This document shows positions 1-12,478 of a stretch of DNA of 64,000 nt, in pieces; position 1 is the first letter of the stretch; each line of letters begins with the position of its first letter. The DNA lies in contig JXTC01000397.1 of NCBI GenBank assembly GCA_002914845.1, forward strand, positions 225,559 to 289,558, read 5' to 3'. Below the pieces are notes generated by a model. It saw nothing but the letters and a program-made list of their open reading frames with translations, did no database searches and had not been told where the DNA came from. A program made the position numbers and the translations under genes. This DNA comes from Trema orientale. Lineage: Eukaryota > Streptophyta > Magnoliopsida > Rosales > Cannabaceae.

Positions 1-561
1 TGCCTGCAGTTAAAAAAATATGGGTTTTCCAAGTTATTGCGCTTCATGCTGGCATAAGCCTTGCGTGATTTTGGCATTTGGCAAGATGAATTTCTTTGAA
101 TATTTCATTGCAAATGTACCTATATTGTCTATTTGGTTCTTTTTGCTGCTGGGAAATACAGGCCATATTTTAGATTCGTTTAGATATACAAATTTTATGG
201 TGATAATTCAGCAGTCAAATTTTATTAAAGGAAGTTTGTAATTTAGTCTCTCATTCTGTAGTAAGGTTAAACTTATGCCTAGGAAAGATGTCATCGTGGG
301 GATCCATGTAGGGCATATTGCTACTCTCTTTGTACTTTTAAGCAGTGGATTTATCTTTTTGTTGGTAGTTATTCTGCTTCTGGCAGTTTAATTATTTTAT
401 GTTGCATGTTGTGTTCATGGGCTAGGTATTTTCTGGTTACTTGTTACATACTTTGGATGCTTATGTATAGTATGACACCTCGAACCGATGTATGAATTTC
501 TGTGATCCCTTCCACATTCTCCATTTTGATATTCCACGTCTCACTTCATATCATCTTCTAG
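1..561 (+). other. Intron of the RING-H2 ligase gene (left part outside window)
   Basis: This is AT-rich sequence with no convincing coding frame. It ends in a pyrimidine-rich stretch and an AG at 560-561 that opens the next exon of the RING-H2 gene. It therefore most likely belongs to an intron whose upstream exon lies outside the window. Confidence 0.55.
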
Positions 562-1360
562 GAAGGAGCAACAAAAGAAGACCTTGATCGGTTACCAAAA
601 TTCAAGTTCCGAAAGATATCTGATGTCGAGAAAGTTAATGGAGAGATCCAAGAATCATTTGGAGGAATAATGATTGAATGCAACAATGATCCACCAACTG
701 AACGCGTTCTTTCCCAAGACGACGCTGTAAGTTTTCGTGATACAGTAACTAGGAAGTTTGTAAATATTTGCTTGTGGTTAAAGACTGAAGGGCTTTAGAC
801 ACCATTTTATTTGTAGACTGTCGCTGTTTTGCTATAAGTTATAACTAGGAGTCTATGACTTTAAACCATACCACAAAGGCATGAACCCAAACCTTGACTG
901 TTCAAGCGAAATGCCACTATAACATGCAATTATGCTTTTGCCAAAACTTCTGATCTAGACTTGTAATTTTCAAACCACATGCACAAATGTTACCATGCCA
1001 CTGTAACATGCAATTGTTTTGTTGTCAAAACTTCTGAGCTAGACTTTTAGTTATCTAACGTACAAATGTTCGCTGTAGTTTTATAGTTTTAATTTGTTCA
1101 TTCCATTTGTATTATAAAACATTGGAAAAGATTGCATGGAGGAAAAGTTACTGATGTGTCAATATTTGTTTGGTAAATCTTAGGAATGTTGCATTTGTCT
1201 TTCCACATATGATGATGGAACCGAACTGCGTGAACTTCCTTGTCGTCATCATTTCCATTGTTCCTGCATAGATAAGTGGTTACATATCAACGCAATATGC
1301 CCCCTCTGCAAGTTCAACATTTTGAAATCCGGCAACCAAAGTGGAGCAGAGGATGTATGA
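562..1360 (+). CDS. RING-H2 E3 ubiquitin ligase, C-terminal two exons (partial)
   Basis: Two exons are visible: 562-726 (55 codons, donor gtaagt) and 1184-1360 (58 codons plus TGA). The second exon carries a complete RING-H2 finger: CxxC (ECCICL), fourteen residues, CxHxxH (LPCRHHFH), xxC, ten residues, then CPLC. The CIDKWL segment is typical of E2-binding RING-H2 fingers. RING-H2 proteins bind an E2 and pass ubiquitin to substrates. A C-terminal RING preceded by a [14 protein letters not shown] linker recalls plant membrane RING ligases of the At1g12760/At4g11680 type, in which transmembrane helices precede the RING. Those helices would lie upstream of this window, so membrane location is inferred. 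Only the C-terminal 113 residues are seen. The substrate is unknown. Confidence 0.85.
910..1070 (+). repeat. Diverged tandem duplication inside the RING-gene intron
   Basis: About 75 bp starting near 910 (ATGCCACTATAACATGCAAT) recurs near 993 (ATGCCACTGTAACATGCAAT), and both units continue into an AAAACTTCTGA-TCTAGACTT-like segment. The period is about 83 bp. The repeat is intronic, with no known function. Confidence 0.6.
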
Positions 1361-2360
1361 AAACTCAAGTTTGGGAGAGTGCAGACCCTTGGTGTCCTTC
1401 ATGCCGTTCTGTATATACTGTGAGGCTCTCGTTTATTTTGTCTGCACCAGGTAACCCTTTCTTCTGAGACAGGTTTCAGGGTAGGTGGTTCTGTTGCAGG
1501 AGCATCTAATTGTAACTGTATGAGCATCTCTTTTTTTTTTTTTTTTTTTTAATAATAACAAATATATTATTATAGGATTTTGGTTTAGGTATATTTTTAT
1601 TTCTCATTTAACCCTTTTTGTAAGATGATTTCAAGATATCCCACGTAATAAAATAGTGAATGAGTTTATGCTTGTAGAAATTGGTGCTAAATTCCTTGAG
1701 AATTCACGATTTCAATGGTGTTGCAGAAAGAAACAAAAATCACAATAGTCTTCCGACGTTACGAAACGGATACAAAGTGTGTGCATATCGTGTTTAATTC
1801 TCGGAGACTTTTCTATGTTTCAATCTTCTCAAAAGAAGAAGGGAGATTTTAACAGAGTTAAGGTTAGAATAGAAGAAAACAGAATCAAACTGGCAATTCT
1901 CGCTTAATGAAACTGCGTAGAACTCTAGACGTATTTTTTGTTTCTCACGGGATTTGATTTTGGACGGGCCTACTGAAATTCTAAAAATACTATTTTACTA
2001 TGGCTGTGTGGCATGGTCATATTCATCTCCATTTTCTTGCACTTTTCAAATGTTGTGACGAAAAAGGAAAACGGTTATTGGAACAAGTTATGGGGTCACA
2101 AAAAGATTATTTTCAATGCCATTGTTACGAAACGATTGAAGTCTGCTTGATAAGCGAAATCAAAATTTGTAGTAGGTCATGAAATTACCAAGCGAGCCTA
2201 AACGTGCAGGGGCATAAAAAGCCGGGGGATTCAAGGAGGGGGGGTGGAGAAGACAAAAAGGGAGAGCTCAGAAGCGCTTAATCTCATCCGTCAGATCAGA
2301 TGATAGTGATGGACCCAACCAATCACGAGGGCGCAAGTTTCCTCACAGCTCTACATATAA
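1361..2360. other. 3' UTR of the RING gene, then spacer
   Basis: The first part is probably the 3' UTR, with a poly-T tract near 1531-1550. The remainder has no ORF with gene-like features. A frame of about 60 codons at 2000-2182 has no homology signature and no splice context. A purine-rich stretch lies at 2220-2280. Confidence 0.5.
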
Positions 2361-2431
2361 TGCACCAGCCGGGAATCGAACCCGGGTCTGTACCGTGGCA
2401 GGGTACTATTCTACCACTAGACCACTGGTGC
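2361..2431 (-). tRNA. tRNA-Gly(GCC): tRNA-Gly (GCC anticodon)
   Basis: The reverse strand reads as a full 71-nt tRNA. The acceptor stem GCACCAG pairs with CTGGTGC, followed by discriminator A. The D-arm contains the A-box (TGGTCTAGTGGTAGAAT). The anticodon loop is CTGCCAC with anticodon GCC. The T-arm has the B-box GGTTCGATTCC. There is no intron. The gene decodes GGC/GGU glycine codons and would be transcribed by RNA polymerase III from its internal A and B boxes. Confidence 0.97.
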
Positions 2432-2964
2432 TTGTTGATCTTTGTTGTTAGTTTGATTTTTATATTATGAAATTATGTCATACATAACTTCTACTCATAT
2501 TTATGCAAAATCTCGCTGGAAAAGTGCAAACCGAACACTACAGAACGACCTTGTTGGAAAAGAAGAAAACGTTGGTTGTAACTCGTAAGTAAATGTCTAA
2601 AGACTAACGAGGGTCAAGAACCGGAATGGTATATTGCACAACAAAGTCGTTGGATAATACGGATGAAATGAGGTTAGTGCTAGGATTGACCACAGAAGAT
2701 AACATTCTCTTATTGTACTGAATCTGACCTCTTTTAATATTTGAGACAACATTCTTAATCTTTTTCTTTTTCGTTTATATATATATATATATTTATATTT
2801 ATATGTATCGAAACAGAAAAATAAGGTTACAAAATTTATTTCTTGAACTATTGGTCAAATGGTGATTGTAGCAGTCTGTATGTTAATACACTTACTGTCA
2901 AATCAATTATGTCAAGATATAACCATTCTACTACCTATACATAGAGAAAAATATGGCTTAAGAT
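2432..2964. other. Spacer between the tRNA and the first GLR gene
   Basis: AT-rich with a TA microsatellite at about 2777-2791. The right part is probably the 3' UTR of the minus-strand receptor gene. No other gene is seen. Confidence 0.5.
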
Positions 2965-5900
2965 CTATGTGTCATCACGAATCTGTTCTGGGATTTCAAT
3001 TTTCACCAGCGGGAAAGTGGTTTTTAGAGTCTGATTGCCTCCATTTGCTTGTTGATGAGGTTGATTCTTCTTTTGCGGATGAATCAAGGCTAGTAGAACA
3101 CAGATTGTGGAAGTTGCACCAGATAAAAGGTAGATAACCCAGAAGCTCTTGAGGGTCAAGCTTTCGGTTTCGTTGTTTGTTGTGCCGGTTGAAGAACATT
3201 CACCAGAGGGAGTCAGCCAATTTCTTTCCAATTCTCTTATAGTTCCATTTTCTGATAGCTCTAGAATAGCTTTTGAGACAATTCTGGCTATTGGAGACCC
3301 TTTTTGGAATGCCTGCATGTACTTTTATGTGTTATTTCATGATGTTTATTTATCTAACCAAGCTATAGAAAAAATCATAGACTACTTGTACATCTAGAAA
3401 AAAAAAGGACTAGACTAATGTTAATAAAAGTTTAAAAAAAGGAAATGAACTTATAAAGAACTGCATAGTTGGTCTTTTTCCAATACTAGAGTAGAGAATA
3501 TAAATGACCGGTTTTTGAAGTGAAAAGTGCGAGGCTGTAAATTGCTACTCACAAAGGCCAGTCCTCCAAATCTGTAGGTGCGTGGTGTTGTGGTGTATCC
3601 TTTGCAGTACTTGTTAAGGAAAACTTTCTCGTATGGCACTTCAAGAAACGCAGCAGCTATGCTATTGTCTTTAAATCGCCTCAAGTAATCTTCTTCGTCG
3701 CGAATATCAGGCACAATGTTCTCCTTCTTGAAACCAAGCACATTCTCCAGGTAACTACATACAAAAACATCACCACAACCAACTTTCTGGCCGTTTCTTT
3801 GTAGCCACTTGATATTGGTAGTTGGTTCAAGTTGTCTTACGGTGAGGATTGAAGAAAGGCTGGCAGTGTAGCTTGCGGTTAGGATGAATACGACTAGGAG
3901 CCACATCATGACAACCACTTTAGTGATGTTGCTATTGATTTTTTCCTCTGCAACATTAAGGAGCATAACTATTTAAAAGCTATTACAAAAGGAAAAAAAA
4001 ATAATAATGACAGAAAGTTTCTTTCAAACTAATGTTTTTTCTTAAATATAACATACTAGTGCTGCAGTTTGTTTTGTATGTAGACTTACTGTGAGTAAAG
4101 AAGAGAGAGGAGATTGTGAAGAAAAGAGAGGTGCCAAACTGTTTGAATTCTACATTTTTTTCATGCTCCAAGAACCAAACAATGAACATGGTGTAAACTA
4201 AGATGGCACCAGTCGCCACCCACATTTCCCAAGTGAACGGCTTCATGAATATCAAAGCTGACTCTTGAGGCTTGGGAACTACCAATGAAAGTCCTGATTC
4301 TGTATATGGTTGAGTGAATTCAGCATAATTTAGTCGCTCGGCTAGAATGGTCACGTCGCCCACAATTGCGTCATAGGTCTTTCCATCAATTTAAGTCCAC
4401 ATAAATGATCAGTATACTATTTGTATCAGAACAGGATAAAAAAAAAATGCAACAGAAGGAAAGTAAAACAGAACAAATGGCAAAGTTGATCATGAAAAAG
4501 GTGAATACAAAAATATAGAAGCAGATTGAGCATGTTTAAATTTATGTCATCGAAAATAAGGACTTGTAAGGAAATTTAATGAAGTTTTACCTTGTTATAG
4601 ATACCTTCAATCAGATCATTATATGCACTGACGTTTAATGCTTCAAATTTGTATTGGTAATTGTAGTTTGATTTCAACAGGTCAATCACCTTTCTGAAAA
4701 CTTCTATGCAGAAACCGTTATACCCCTCATTCGAGTACTTATTCGATTCGTTAACTACTACGAACTTCTTGAATTGCGTAGAAATGGGAACTGCAATTCT
4801 CAACGGTTTATCAGAAGTCGGCATTGCCCAGCCTAAAGGTTTTCTGTTCACTAGGTTCCCAGGCCAAACTACTGAACCAGCTAAGCCTTGAGAACTTTTA
4901 CAGACAGCACCTCTTCTACTTTCCATGTTATCTTTTTCTGTGAGAAGGTATTCTGAGAAACCAAACTCTGGCATCCAATAGTCCAGTTCTTTGTATATGC
5001 CGTTTTCCTGGCCTCTCTCTTGGTCTTCATTGTCAACCACATTTACTATCCTGAATATTGGATTATGCAACAGCTTTCCTTCTTTGAAGCTTACTTCGCC
5101 ACTTAAACCATCGAAATTCGCAGACAATATGTTTTCCATCAACATTTTTCCACTAAAGTTGCTGGCCATTTTCTCTATGGCTTGTGTAATGGCTCGAATA
5201 CTGTCATATGCTCGTAGAGCATTCAATCCCGGCTTCAAATTATGCTCTCCTGGGTTATGTTCTACGAAATTTCGCTTGAACTGGTTACGAAAACCTTTGT
5301 AAGAAGCAGTACTTTCGGAGTAGTAGGTCTTGAGACCTATAGTTCCTTTCATAGAGGAAATAACAGAGATATCAAGAGAGTCCAGCAAACTAGTAATGCT
5401 TTCAGTTATAATCCAAGCAGAGTCCCTCTCTAAAAGCTTTTGCTTCTTAGCCTCCCCAAACAAATGAGTAACCATAGGCAAAGAAGAACGAAGAACAATA
5501 AAAGCCCGAGACTGTACACTCGAAAGCTTCTTAAGCTCTTCTTGGACAAACCCCTTTGGATCAGAGAGAGATGAATAGGGTGGAAGAACTAAACGGTATT
5601 CGATCTCGGAACCAATGTTTTGAAGAGCCTCATTTAGAAGAGCTAAGGCTCCTAAGTCACCACCATAGTCATCTTCATAAATCACTATAACCTTTTGCCA
5701 GTTGTAGGCACATACAAGATCTACAATACAGTTGATCTCAGCAGAGGCATCATTTGCCATTGATATCGAGAAAGGCCATCGAAGTTGCATTAATGGCGGT
5801 GTTATGCTTGGTCCTACCAAAGAAATAACTGGAACTTGAGATTGGTTTCCTACTTTTCCTACCAAAGCTGCTTCCTGCCACGTCTCCATGCCTACAATCA

Positions 5901-6354
5901 CTTCTACTTTCTCTTCTTCAATCAACTGTTTAGCTGCACTAACTGAATTCGACAACTCAAACAATCATTTTCACTTCGATACACATACATACTTTGCAGT
6001 TAATTAAAAAATATATAGATTTAAAGAGTAGAGGGTAGGTGATAACTGACCAGAAGAAGTTGCTCTTTCTTTTCTGGAGTCCTGAAAGTAAAGCGACAGC
6101 TCGTGGTTCTTCGAATTGTTGTTGAAGTTTTGAGCTGCAATTTCCATGGCAGCTCTTTGTTCTTTTCCAATTCGAGAATTAACATCGATGATTGCTCCGA
6201 CTTTCATAATCTTTTCGATGTTGGCAGCTTGTGTTCCTCCATAGGATAATGTAATAAGAAGACAGGAAAGTATCAAGTGAAAGATGACACCAAGTGTTGG
6301 AGAAGGAGTAAAAGAAATTAAGGGAAAAAACATTCTGAACTGTAGTAATTTCAA
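2965..6354 (-). CDS. GLR2: Glutamate receptor-like channel, clade II type (copy 1)
   Basis: Five exons, in transcript order: 6354-6051, 5933-4591, 4378-4090, 3947-3553 and 3312-2965. All junctions are GT-AG and keep phase, giving 892 aa. A second Met at 6333 aligns better with the start of the neighbouring paralogue and may be the true start (885 aa). The order is signal peptide, periplasmic-binding-like amino-terminal domain (from about residue 50 to 410), S1 ligand-binding half ([15 protein letters not shown]), TM1 ([20 protein letters not shown]), pore helix ([14 protein letters not shown]), TM3 with the SYTASLSS gate motif, S2, TM4 and a short tail of about 40 residues. GLRs are tetrameric, amino-acid-gated cation and Ca2+ channels. 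Clade II is inferred from overall resemblance to GLR2 proteins. No break is seen. It forms a tandem pair with the gene at 8853-12478. Confidence 0.93.
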
Positions 6355-8852
6355 TCGAATAGTCTTGTTCGAAACTCTCTAGTTTTTGGATATGATTATG
6401 TAACAACTCTTATGCGATGAACAATATTGTACCTTATCTTTGCGCGTGAGGAAAAACGTGTCTTGGAGTTTTCTAAGCTGAATCTTTAATCATTGACTTG
6501 GTCTCTGTATGAAACTTAGAACTTCACATTAAGGTGACAAAAATGAAAACGTACATATAAAAACAAGTCAGAGTTAGAAAAATCAACTCTTGGAAGGACG
6601 GAAAACGCAGTAAGATTGGAATAGAAAAGTAAAGGAGACTAGAACGTTAGAGTCTTTTCTGAAGTGATCAAATCGTTTAAGTTATAAGACTTTGTAATTG
6701 TCTTTTACTTAGAGTATTGTATTCTTGCATAGTTTCTGATTATCCGTCTACTACATCTTATAGATATTACTAGCCAACAGAAAACTGTCATATTTTTCAT
6801 TATATAACTCCATATTATAACATAGGATGAATCTAGAATAGGAACCCATTTTTTTCTCTCATCATGAGAGACTAAATGGTGAAATGTCATTGGTCCAAAA
6901 TTTATCCCGGACCCACTCATAAAGGGGTACATATAGTTTGTGTTGCACTAGATTGAAATCCTAGATTTTCTTTTCCCCCAAAAAGAAAGAAAAACTTGTT
7001 TAGCAGCTCCAAGTTCGGATTCTTCTCAAACCCATCAACTTCTCAAACCCATCAACGCCTCATTTACAGTCTCAACCAGTGTCTAGACCCAGTCTCCGGT
7101 GCCGGACCACCATCACCACCGCCGCCGTCACCCCCCAATTCTTCTGTACCCAATAGCCCAAAACTCCATTGCAACATCTCTTCAACCCCAAAGAAGGCTA
7201 ACAACAACAATAACAATAGTCCCAAATTATTCAATCTCTTAAACCATTATCGCCCAAATCATTAGACGGTTAGCTTAGTCATCATATTACAAGCTCCCCG
7301 GAGCTTCAACGATAAAACCGAAGAGAAAAAAAATCCAAAATACTCATTCAGTCATGTCGTCAGATACATAATCGATAAACTAATATTATCGACCAAATTC
7401 ACACTTACAAGCTATTCAACCAATACAAAATTCCCACAAAGGAAAATTTCGGAAGAATTTCGAAAATAACAAAGAAAAAAAAAAAGAAACTAAAGTCAAA
7501 AAGCTTCACTCTGTTTTTTTTTTTTTTTTCCTTCTTTCCACATAGATTATTACAAAGTGATTTTAGTACAAAAGTAACACAAATTAATTGTAACACCAAA
7601 TAGAAATTCACACATTATTTCTGAAAGGGTTAGTTATAGATTCAAACTTGGAACAATTCTGATTAACTTTCATCTCCTTATGCTACGTTTTTGAGTAAAT
7701 AAGACTAAAAATTATTCCAAAAGAACAAAAAAAATTCAGTCTCGATGGCCTTAGTTCTCAAAATCGAAAAGCTCATCCAATAATTTGTCATCTAAGTACT
7801 CAAATTCGAAAACTTCTCTTCTTTACCGCTTTTCGGCATTCTGATAAGCCGCCTGACGATGAAGAAGAGCCTGTAAACTCCGTCCCAATTTTTGTTGTCA
7901 TTAGACCGGAAAAAAAGGAAAAGAAACGGAGACTGGGGCTTCGAGGACTGTCTGACGCGGAGGAGCGGTTCATTGCCATGGAAGAGGTTTAATGCAGCTA
8001 AGAGAGTTGGAGTCTAGGGCTTTAAGCTTGGGCGAGCAGGGAGGGGAACCGGACAACTAAAACCCGAGAAATACAGATTTTGTGTTGGGGCTTAGAGAGA
8101 GATCCTCTGTTACAATACCAAATCCAGGATTCTTAAAATTGGGCCCACGTTTCTAAATTCGGTCCCTCGGATTTTCATCAAAAGACCCAAGATTAGTCAC
8201 TCATTACATGAGAGAAAAAACAAAACAAAGCTCTTATTCTAGACTTATCCTATAACATATCTTAGTTGTGTTTAAAACTAGTTCTTAAGAAAGCGCACAT
8301 AAAGTGCTATATAATAGAGGAGATCTCGGGGGCCCTTTTTTTTTTTTTTATATATTTAAATTACACTACAACCACAACTGCCTTTGTTCGTTAATTTTGG
8401 CTAACAATTGATATAACAACTACCACATTCGTTTGTCATTTATTTAAAATACTAGTCATATGGAGTAAGTTTTATTATTGTATTGCTATAGAATTGGTTG
8501 GTGAACCAAACTATAGTTTCTTGAAGGTGTTGTCAAGTGTAACCTTGTACGGTATCATTGTGACACTTTTTTGCTCTTCTGATTAAAGAAAAAAGGGACA
8601 TATCTGGTCCAAACGCATTTTTCTCCAACGAACACTTGCTTCTAATATTATAAAGTATGATGGATGAATGAATTAATGGTTTCTAATTTTTCTTCTACAC
8701 ACAGGTTTCGATAGTATTGTTACATAGGCTAATGTTTAACCATGTACATTTTTCTATTCCTAGTTCTTACATTTAAAACTATGCCACTTATATCCTTAGA
8801 AAGATTAATACATACATCTTAAAATATAAATAATGAATCATAACGACATTAT
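6355..8852. other. Spacer between the two GLR genes
   Basis: This 2.5 kb holds the promoter of the first receptor gene at its left and the 3' flank of the second at its right. A proline-rich open frame (about 6996-7265) and a charged open frame (about 7741-7992) occur on the plus strand. Neither has a convincing gene structure; the second is listed separately. Poly-A and poly-T tracts are frequent. Confidence 0.5.
7741..7992 (+). pseudogene. Possible gene fragment, unidentified
   Basis: A frame open for 83 codons ends at TAA 7990-7992. Its last third is unusually rich in charged residues (for example PPDDEEEP, RPEKKEKKRRLGLRGL and SDAEERFIAME), which looks more protein-like than the AT-rich surroundings. 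It lacks an ATG in frame near its start. It may be a relic exon or a chance frame, and I do not recognise it. Confidence 0.25.
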
Positions 8853-11800
8853 CTAAACAGTCGGCATTTCAATTTCAACTCTTGGGGAAGTGTCATGATG
8901 CTCTGCAGCATCCGATGTGCTCACACACTCACAACTTGAAAAACTCCCTTCACCCGGACTAGATGTGTCATGAGTCGAAACAGAAGTAGTGGTAATAGAA
9001 ACTCTCCCGGGACTATATTTGACCTCGCCATTATAGATGTATCTTGCTAATCCAAGTACCTTGGTTTTTGTAGTCTGATTGCCGCCATTCGCTTGTTGAT
9101 GGCGTGGATAGTTCCTCAGTAGCCGAACCAGCGAGATGAGAAAACAGATGGTGGAAGTTGCACCAGATAGAAGGTAGATTGCCTTGAAGCTCTTGAGGCT
9201 CAACCTTTCAGTTTCTATGGTTGTTGATGAACACTCATCCAAAGGAGTCAGGCATTGTCTCTCCAATCTTGTTATGTTTCCGTTTTCCGATAGCTTTAGA
9301 ATGGCTTCTGAGACATCCCTGGCTATTGGAGACCCCTTCTGGAACACCTGCATTAATTTTCCTAGTAATGTTAATTCTTCCTGGAATATGATAAACACCA
9401 CTATATGTATGCTATCAATGTTATGTTTGCTGAAGAGATAGTAGTGGAAATGAAAGCGCATTAGTATTCATGTAGTTAGTACTCACAAAGCCTAATCCTC
9501 CAAATCTGTAGGTGCCTGAGGCGGTGGTGTATCTCTTGCAGTAGTTGTTCATGAAAACTTTCTCATATGGCAGTTCAAGAAAGGCTGCAGCTATTTTCTT
9601 TTCTTCAAACCACTCCAAGTAATCATATTCCTCTGGAACGCTGTAGATATTGTCCGGATTTAATCCGAGCACACTTGCCAGGTATTCCTTTACAAATGAA
9701 TCACCATCACAGCCAACCTTCTGGTTGGTTCTTCTTATCCACTCAATATCTATATCTTGTTCGAGTTGTTTCACAGTAAGCATTGAAGAAAGGTTTGCAG
9801 TGTAGCTTGCGGTAAGGATGAACACCACAGAAAGCCACATCGTGACAGCCACTCTAGTGTTGTCGCGTTGAACTGCTTCCCCTGAAAAGATTTAAGCGGT
9901 ACTTCTTTTTAAAGAGCTTTAAATCCAGAAATTCCATCGAAGCTTTTCTCTAGTTTTCCATGTAAATTAACTGTTCTTACTAACACTAAGTGTGAGTGTG
10001 TGAGATTGAGAGCTGAATTCAAAGTGAGTAAACTCACTTTGAGCAAAGAAGAGAGACGAGAATGTGAACGAAAAGGCAGTGCCAATCTGATCTTTCTCTG
10101 TGTCACCGAATTCTGGATTTGTCCCATGCTCCAAGAACCAAACTATAAACATGGTGTAAGCCAAGAGGGCAAGGGTCACCAACCACACTTCCCAAGTGAA
10201 AGGCTTGATGAATATCCATGTTGACTCTCTGGACTTGATTGGAATTATCATTGACAGCCCTGATTCTGCATATGGTTGAGTAAATTCGACCTTATTTGAT
10301 CGCTCGGATAGAATGGTCACATCGCCCACGGCAGCATCGTAAGTCTTTCCTCAATTTGGATCCCACACAAACAAAGATATGGTTTCTGTCAGAACAGATG
10401 AATGTAACAGAAGAAAAGGAAAGCAACATACAACTTGACACTCTAATACTGCTAATTTCTTTGTTGATAAAAAATTCCATTTTCTTGCAGCTGGCCAACT
10501 AAGTCGAAGTTTAGACTAAAAGAAATTTTTAAGTTTTAGGTAAGAAATGAGAAGTTTCAGGGTAATGGAATTCACTTCCTATAAGTTCAACTGCTCTTCT
10601 GAACAAAATTGCATTGTAATCTTAGATAAGGTCACTAAAAACTATAAAACTTGATGGACAATTCTTGATATCAGCCATATAGGAGAGAACATATGTTTTT
10701 CTTTATAATAAGACTAAAGTCATAAATGGACTTGCAAGATGTGAACTATACCATACCTTGTTATAGACAGCATCAACTAGTTCATCGTATGAGCCGTTGA
10801 AGGCTACAAATTGGTATGGGAGACTATAACTCAAATGCTGCAGCACACTTCTGAAAATTTGTATACAGAAACCGTCATAGCCCTCATTTGAGTACTTCCT
10901 GGATTCATCAACTGTCACAAACTTTTTAAATTGGGTATCACCAGGAACTCCAATCCTCAGTGGTTTTAAAATTGTAGGCATTGCCCAGCCTTTTGGTTTA
11001 CTATCCACCAAGTTCCCAGGCCAAACTACCGAACCATTTAAGCGGTCGGAGTTTTTACCAACATCAGCTCTTCTGTTTTTCACCTTAACTTTTTCTGCCG
11101 CAAGGCATTCTGAGAACCCATATTGCGGCATCCAACAGTCTAGTTCGTTATAAAGTCCTTTTTCCTGGGGTAGTTCTTTGTCTTCAACATCAACCACATT
11201 TACAATCCTCAATATTTGATTAGGCAACAGCTTGCCATCTTTGAAACTTACTTTGCCACTTAAACCATCAAAATTGGCAGACAATATATTTTCCATTAAC
11301 ATTTTTGCACTAGTGTTGCTTGCTATTCTCTCTAAGGCTTGTGTAACAGCTCGAATGCTGTCGTATGCTTGTAAAGCATAAATTCCCGGGTTCGAGTCGC
11401 TTTCATCCGGGTTTTCTTGCTGGAAAGTCCCTTGGAATTGGGTATGAAAAGCTTGGTAAGAACTACTTTTTGTGGAGTAGTAGGTCTTGATTCCTAGAGT
11501 TCCTTTCATGATGGAAATGACAGAGTTGTCAACAGAGTCCAGCAAACTTGTAACACTCTCTGTCATTATCCACGCCGACTCTCTTTCTAAAAGTCCTATT
11601 TTCTTAGCTTCCCTAAACAAATGATTCAACATAGGCGAAGAAGCCCGAAGAACGATAAAAGTCCGAGATTGTACGCTCAAAAGCTTCAGCAGCTCATCTA
11701 GGACAACCCCTTTTGGATCGGAGAGAGATGAATAAGGTGGGAGAACTAAACGGTACTCAATCTCAGAACCAACTTTTTGAAGAGCCTCATTCAGAAGAGC

Positions 11801-12478
11801 CAAGTCTCCCGAATCGCCACCATATTCGTCGTCTTCATATATCACTACAACCTTTCGCCAGTAGTAGGCAGATACAAGATCCGCAATACAGTTAATCTCA
11901 GCAGAGGCATCATTTGCCATTGATATCAAGTAAGGCCATTGGAGCTTCATTAATGGCGGTGTTATGCTTGGTGCTACTAATGAAATAACCGGAACTTGTG
12001 TTTGATTCCCTACTTCTGCTACTAAAGCTGCTTCCTGCCATGTCTCCATCCCTATAATCACTTCTACTTTCTTTGCTTCAATCATATTTTCGGCTGAAAC
12101 CGAATTGGACAATCCAATTAGTACAGAATAAAACAGTAGTTTAGTTTTACTTGGACACCAAACAAAATGGTAAGAGAAAAACTAACCTGAAGAAGCTGCT
12201 GTGAGGGGTTCATCCCTTGTTGAGCCTTGAAAGTGAAGTGACAGCTTGTGGCTCTTTGAACTGTTGTTGAAGTTTCGAGCTGCGATTTCCATGGCGGCTT
12301 TTCGCTCTTTCCCGATACGAGAACTAACATCAAGGATTGCTCCAACGTTTGTGACCTCTTCTTCATTGGCAGCTTGAGCTCCATAAGATGTTGTAGTAAT
12401 AAGAAGAGAGACAAATAGTACGTGAAATATGAAACCAAGTGTTGGAAGCTTGGTAATGGAAATGAAGGAAAAAGGCAT
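8853..12478 (-). CDS. GLR2: Glutamate receptor-like channel, clade II type (copy 2)
   Basis: Five exons, in transcript order: 12478-12187, 12093-10757, 10344-10038, 9881-9487 and 9347-8853. All are GT-AG and in phase, giving 941 aa. Intron positions and phases match copy 1 exactly, and exon 4 is 395 nt in both. The order is signal peptide (MPFSFISITKLPTLG start), amino-terminal binding domain, S1 (PLRIGVPGDTQFKKF), TM1 ([20 protein letters not shown]), pore loop (IGTAFSFTFSSLFFAQ), TM3 with the SYTANLSSMLTV gate, S2, TM4 and a cytosolic tail. The tail is about 49 residues longer than in copy 1 and is rich in Ser/Thr and acidic residues. The likely role is a ligand-gated cation/Ca2+ channel in the plasma membrane. 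No disabling change is seen, so both paralogues look functional. Confidence 0.93.

Noticed and set aside
20..241. Open frame of 73 codons at the window start
   Set aside because: It lies in probable intron sequence, has no domain and is AT-driven.
5934..5964. Met in the open frame before GLR copy 1 exon 2
   Set aside because: It lies in the intron; the acceptor TGCAG at 5938-5934 joins exon 1 in phase and matches the paralogue.
6996..7265. Proline-rich open frame (PPSPPPPSPP)
   Set aside because: No ATG, low-complexity composition, no splice partners and no family recognised; could be chance.
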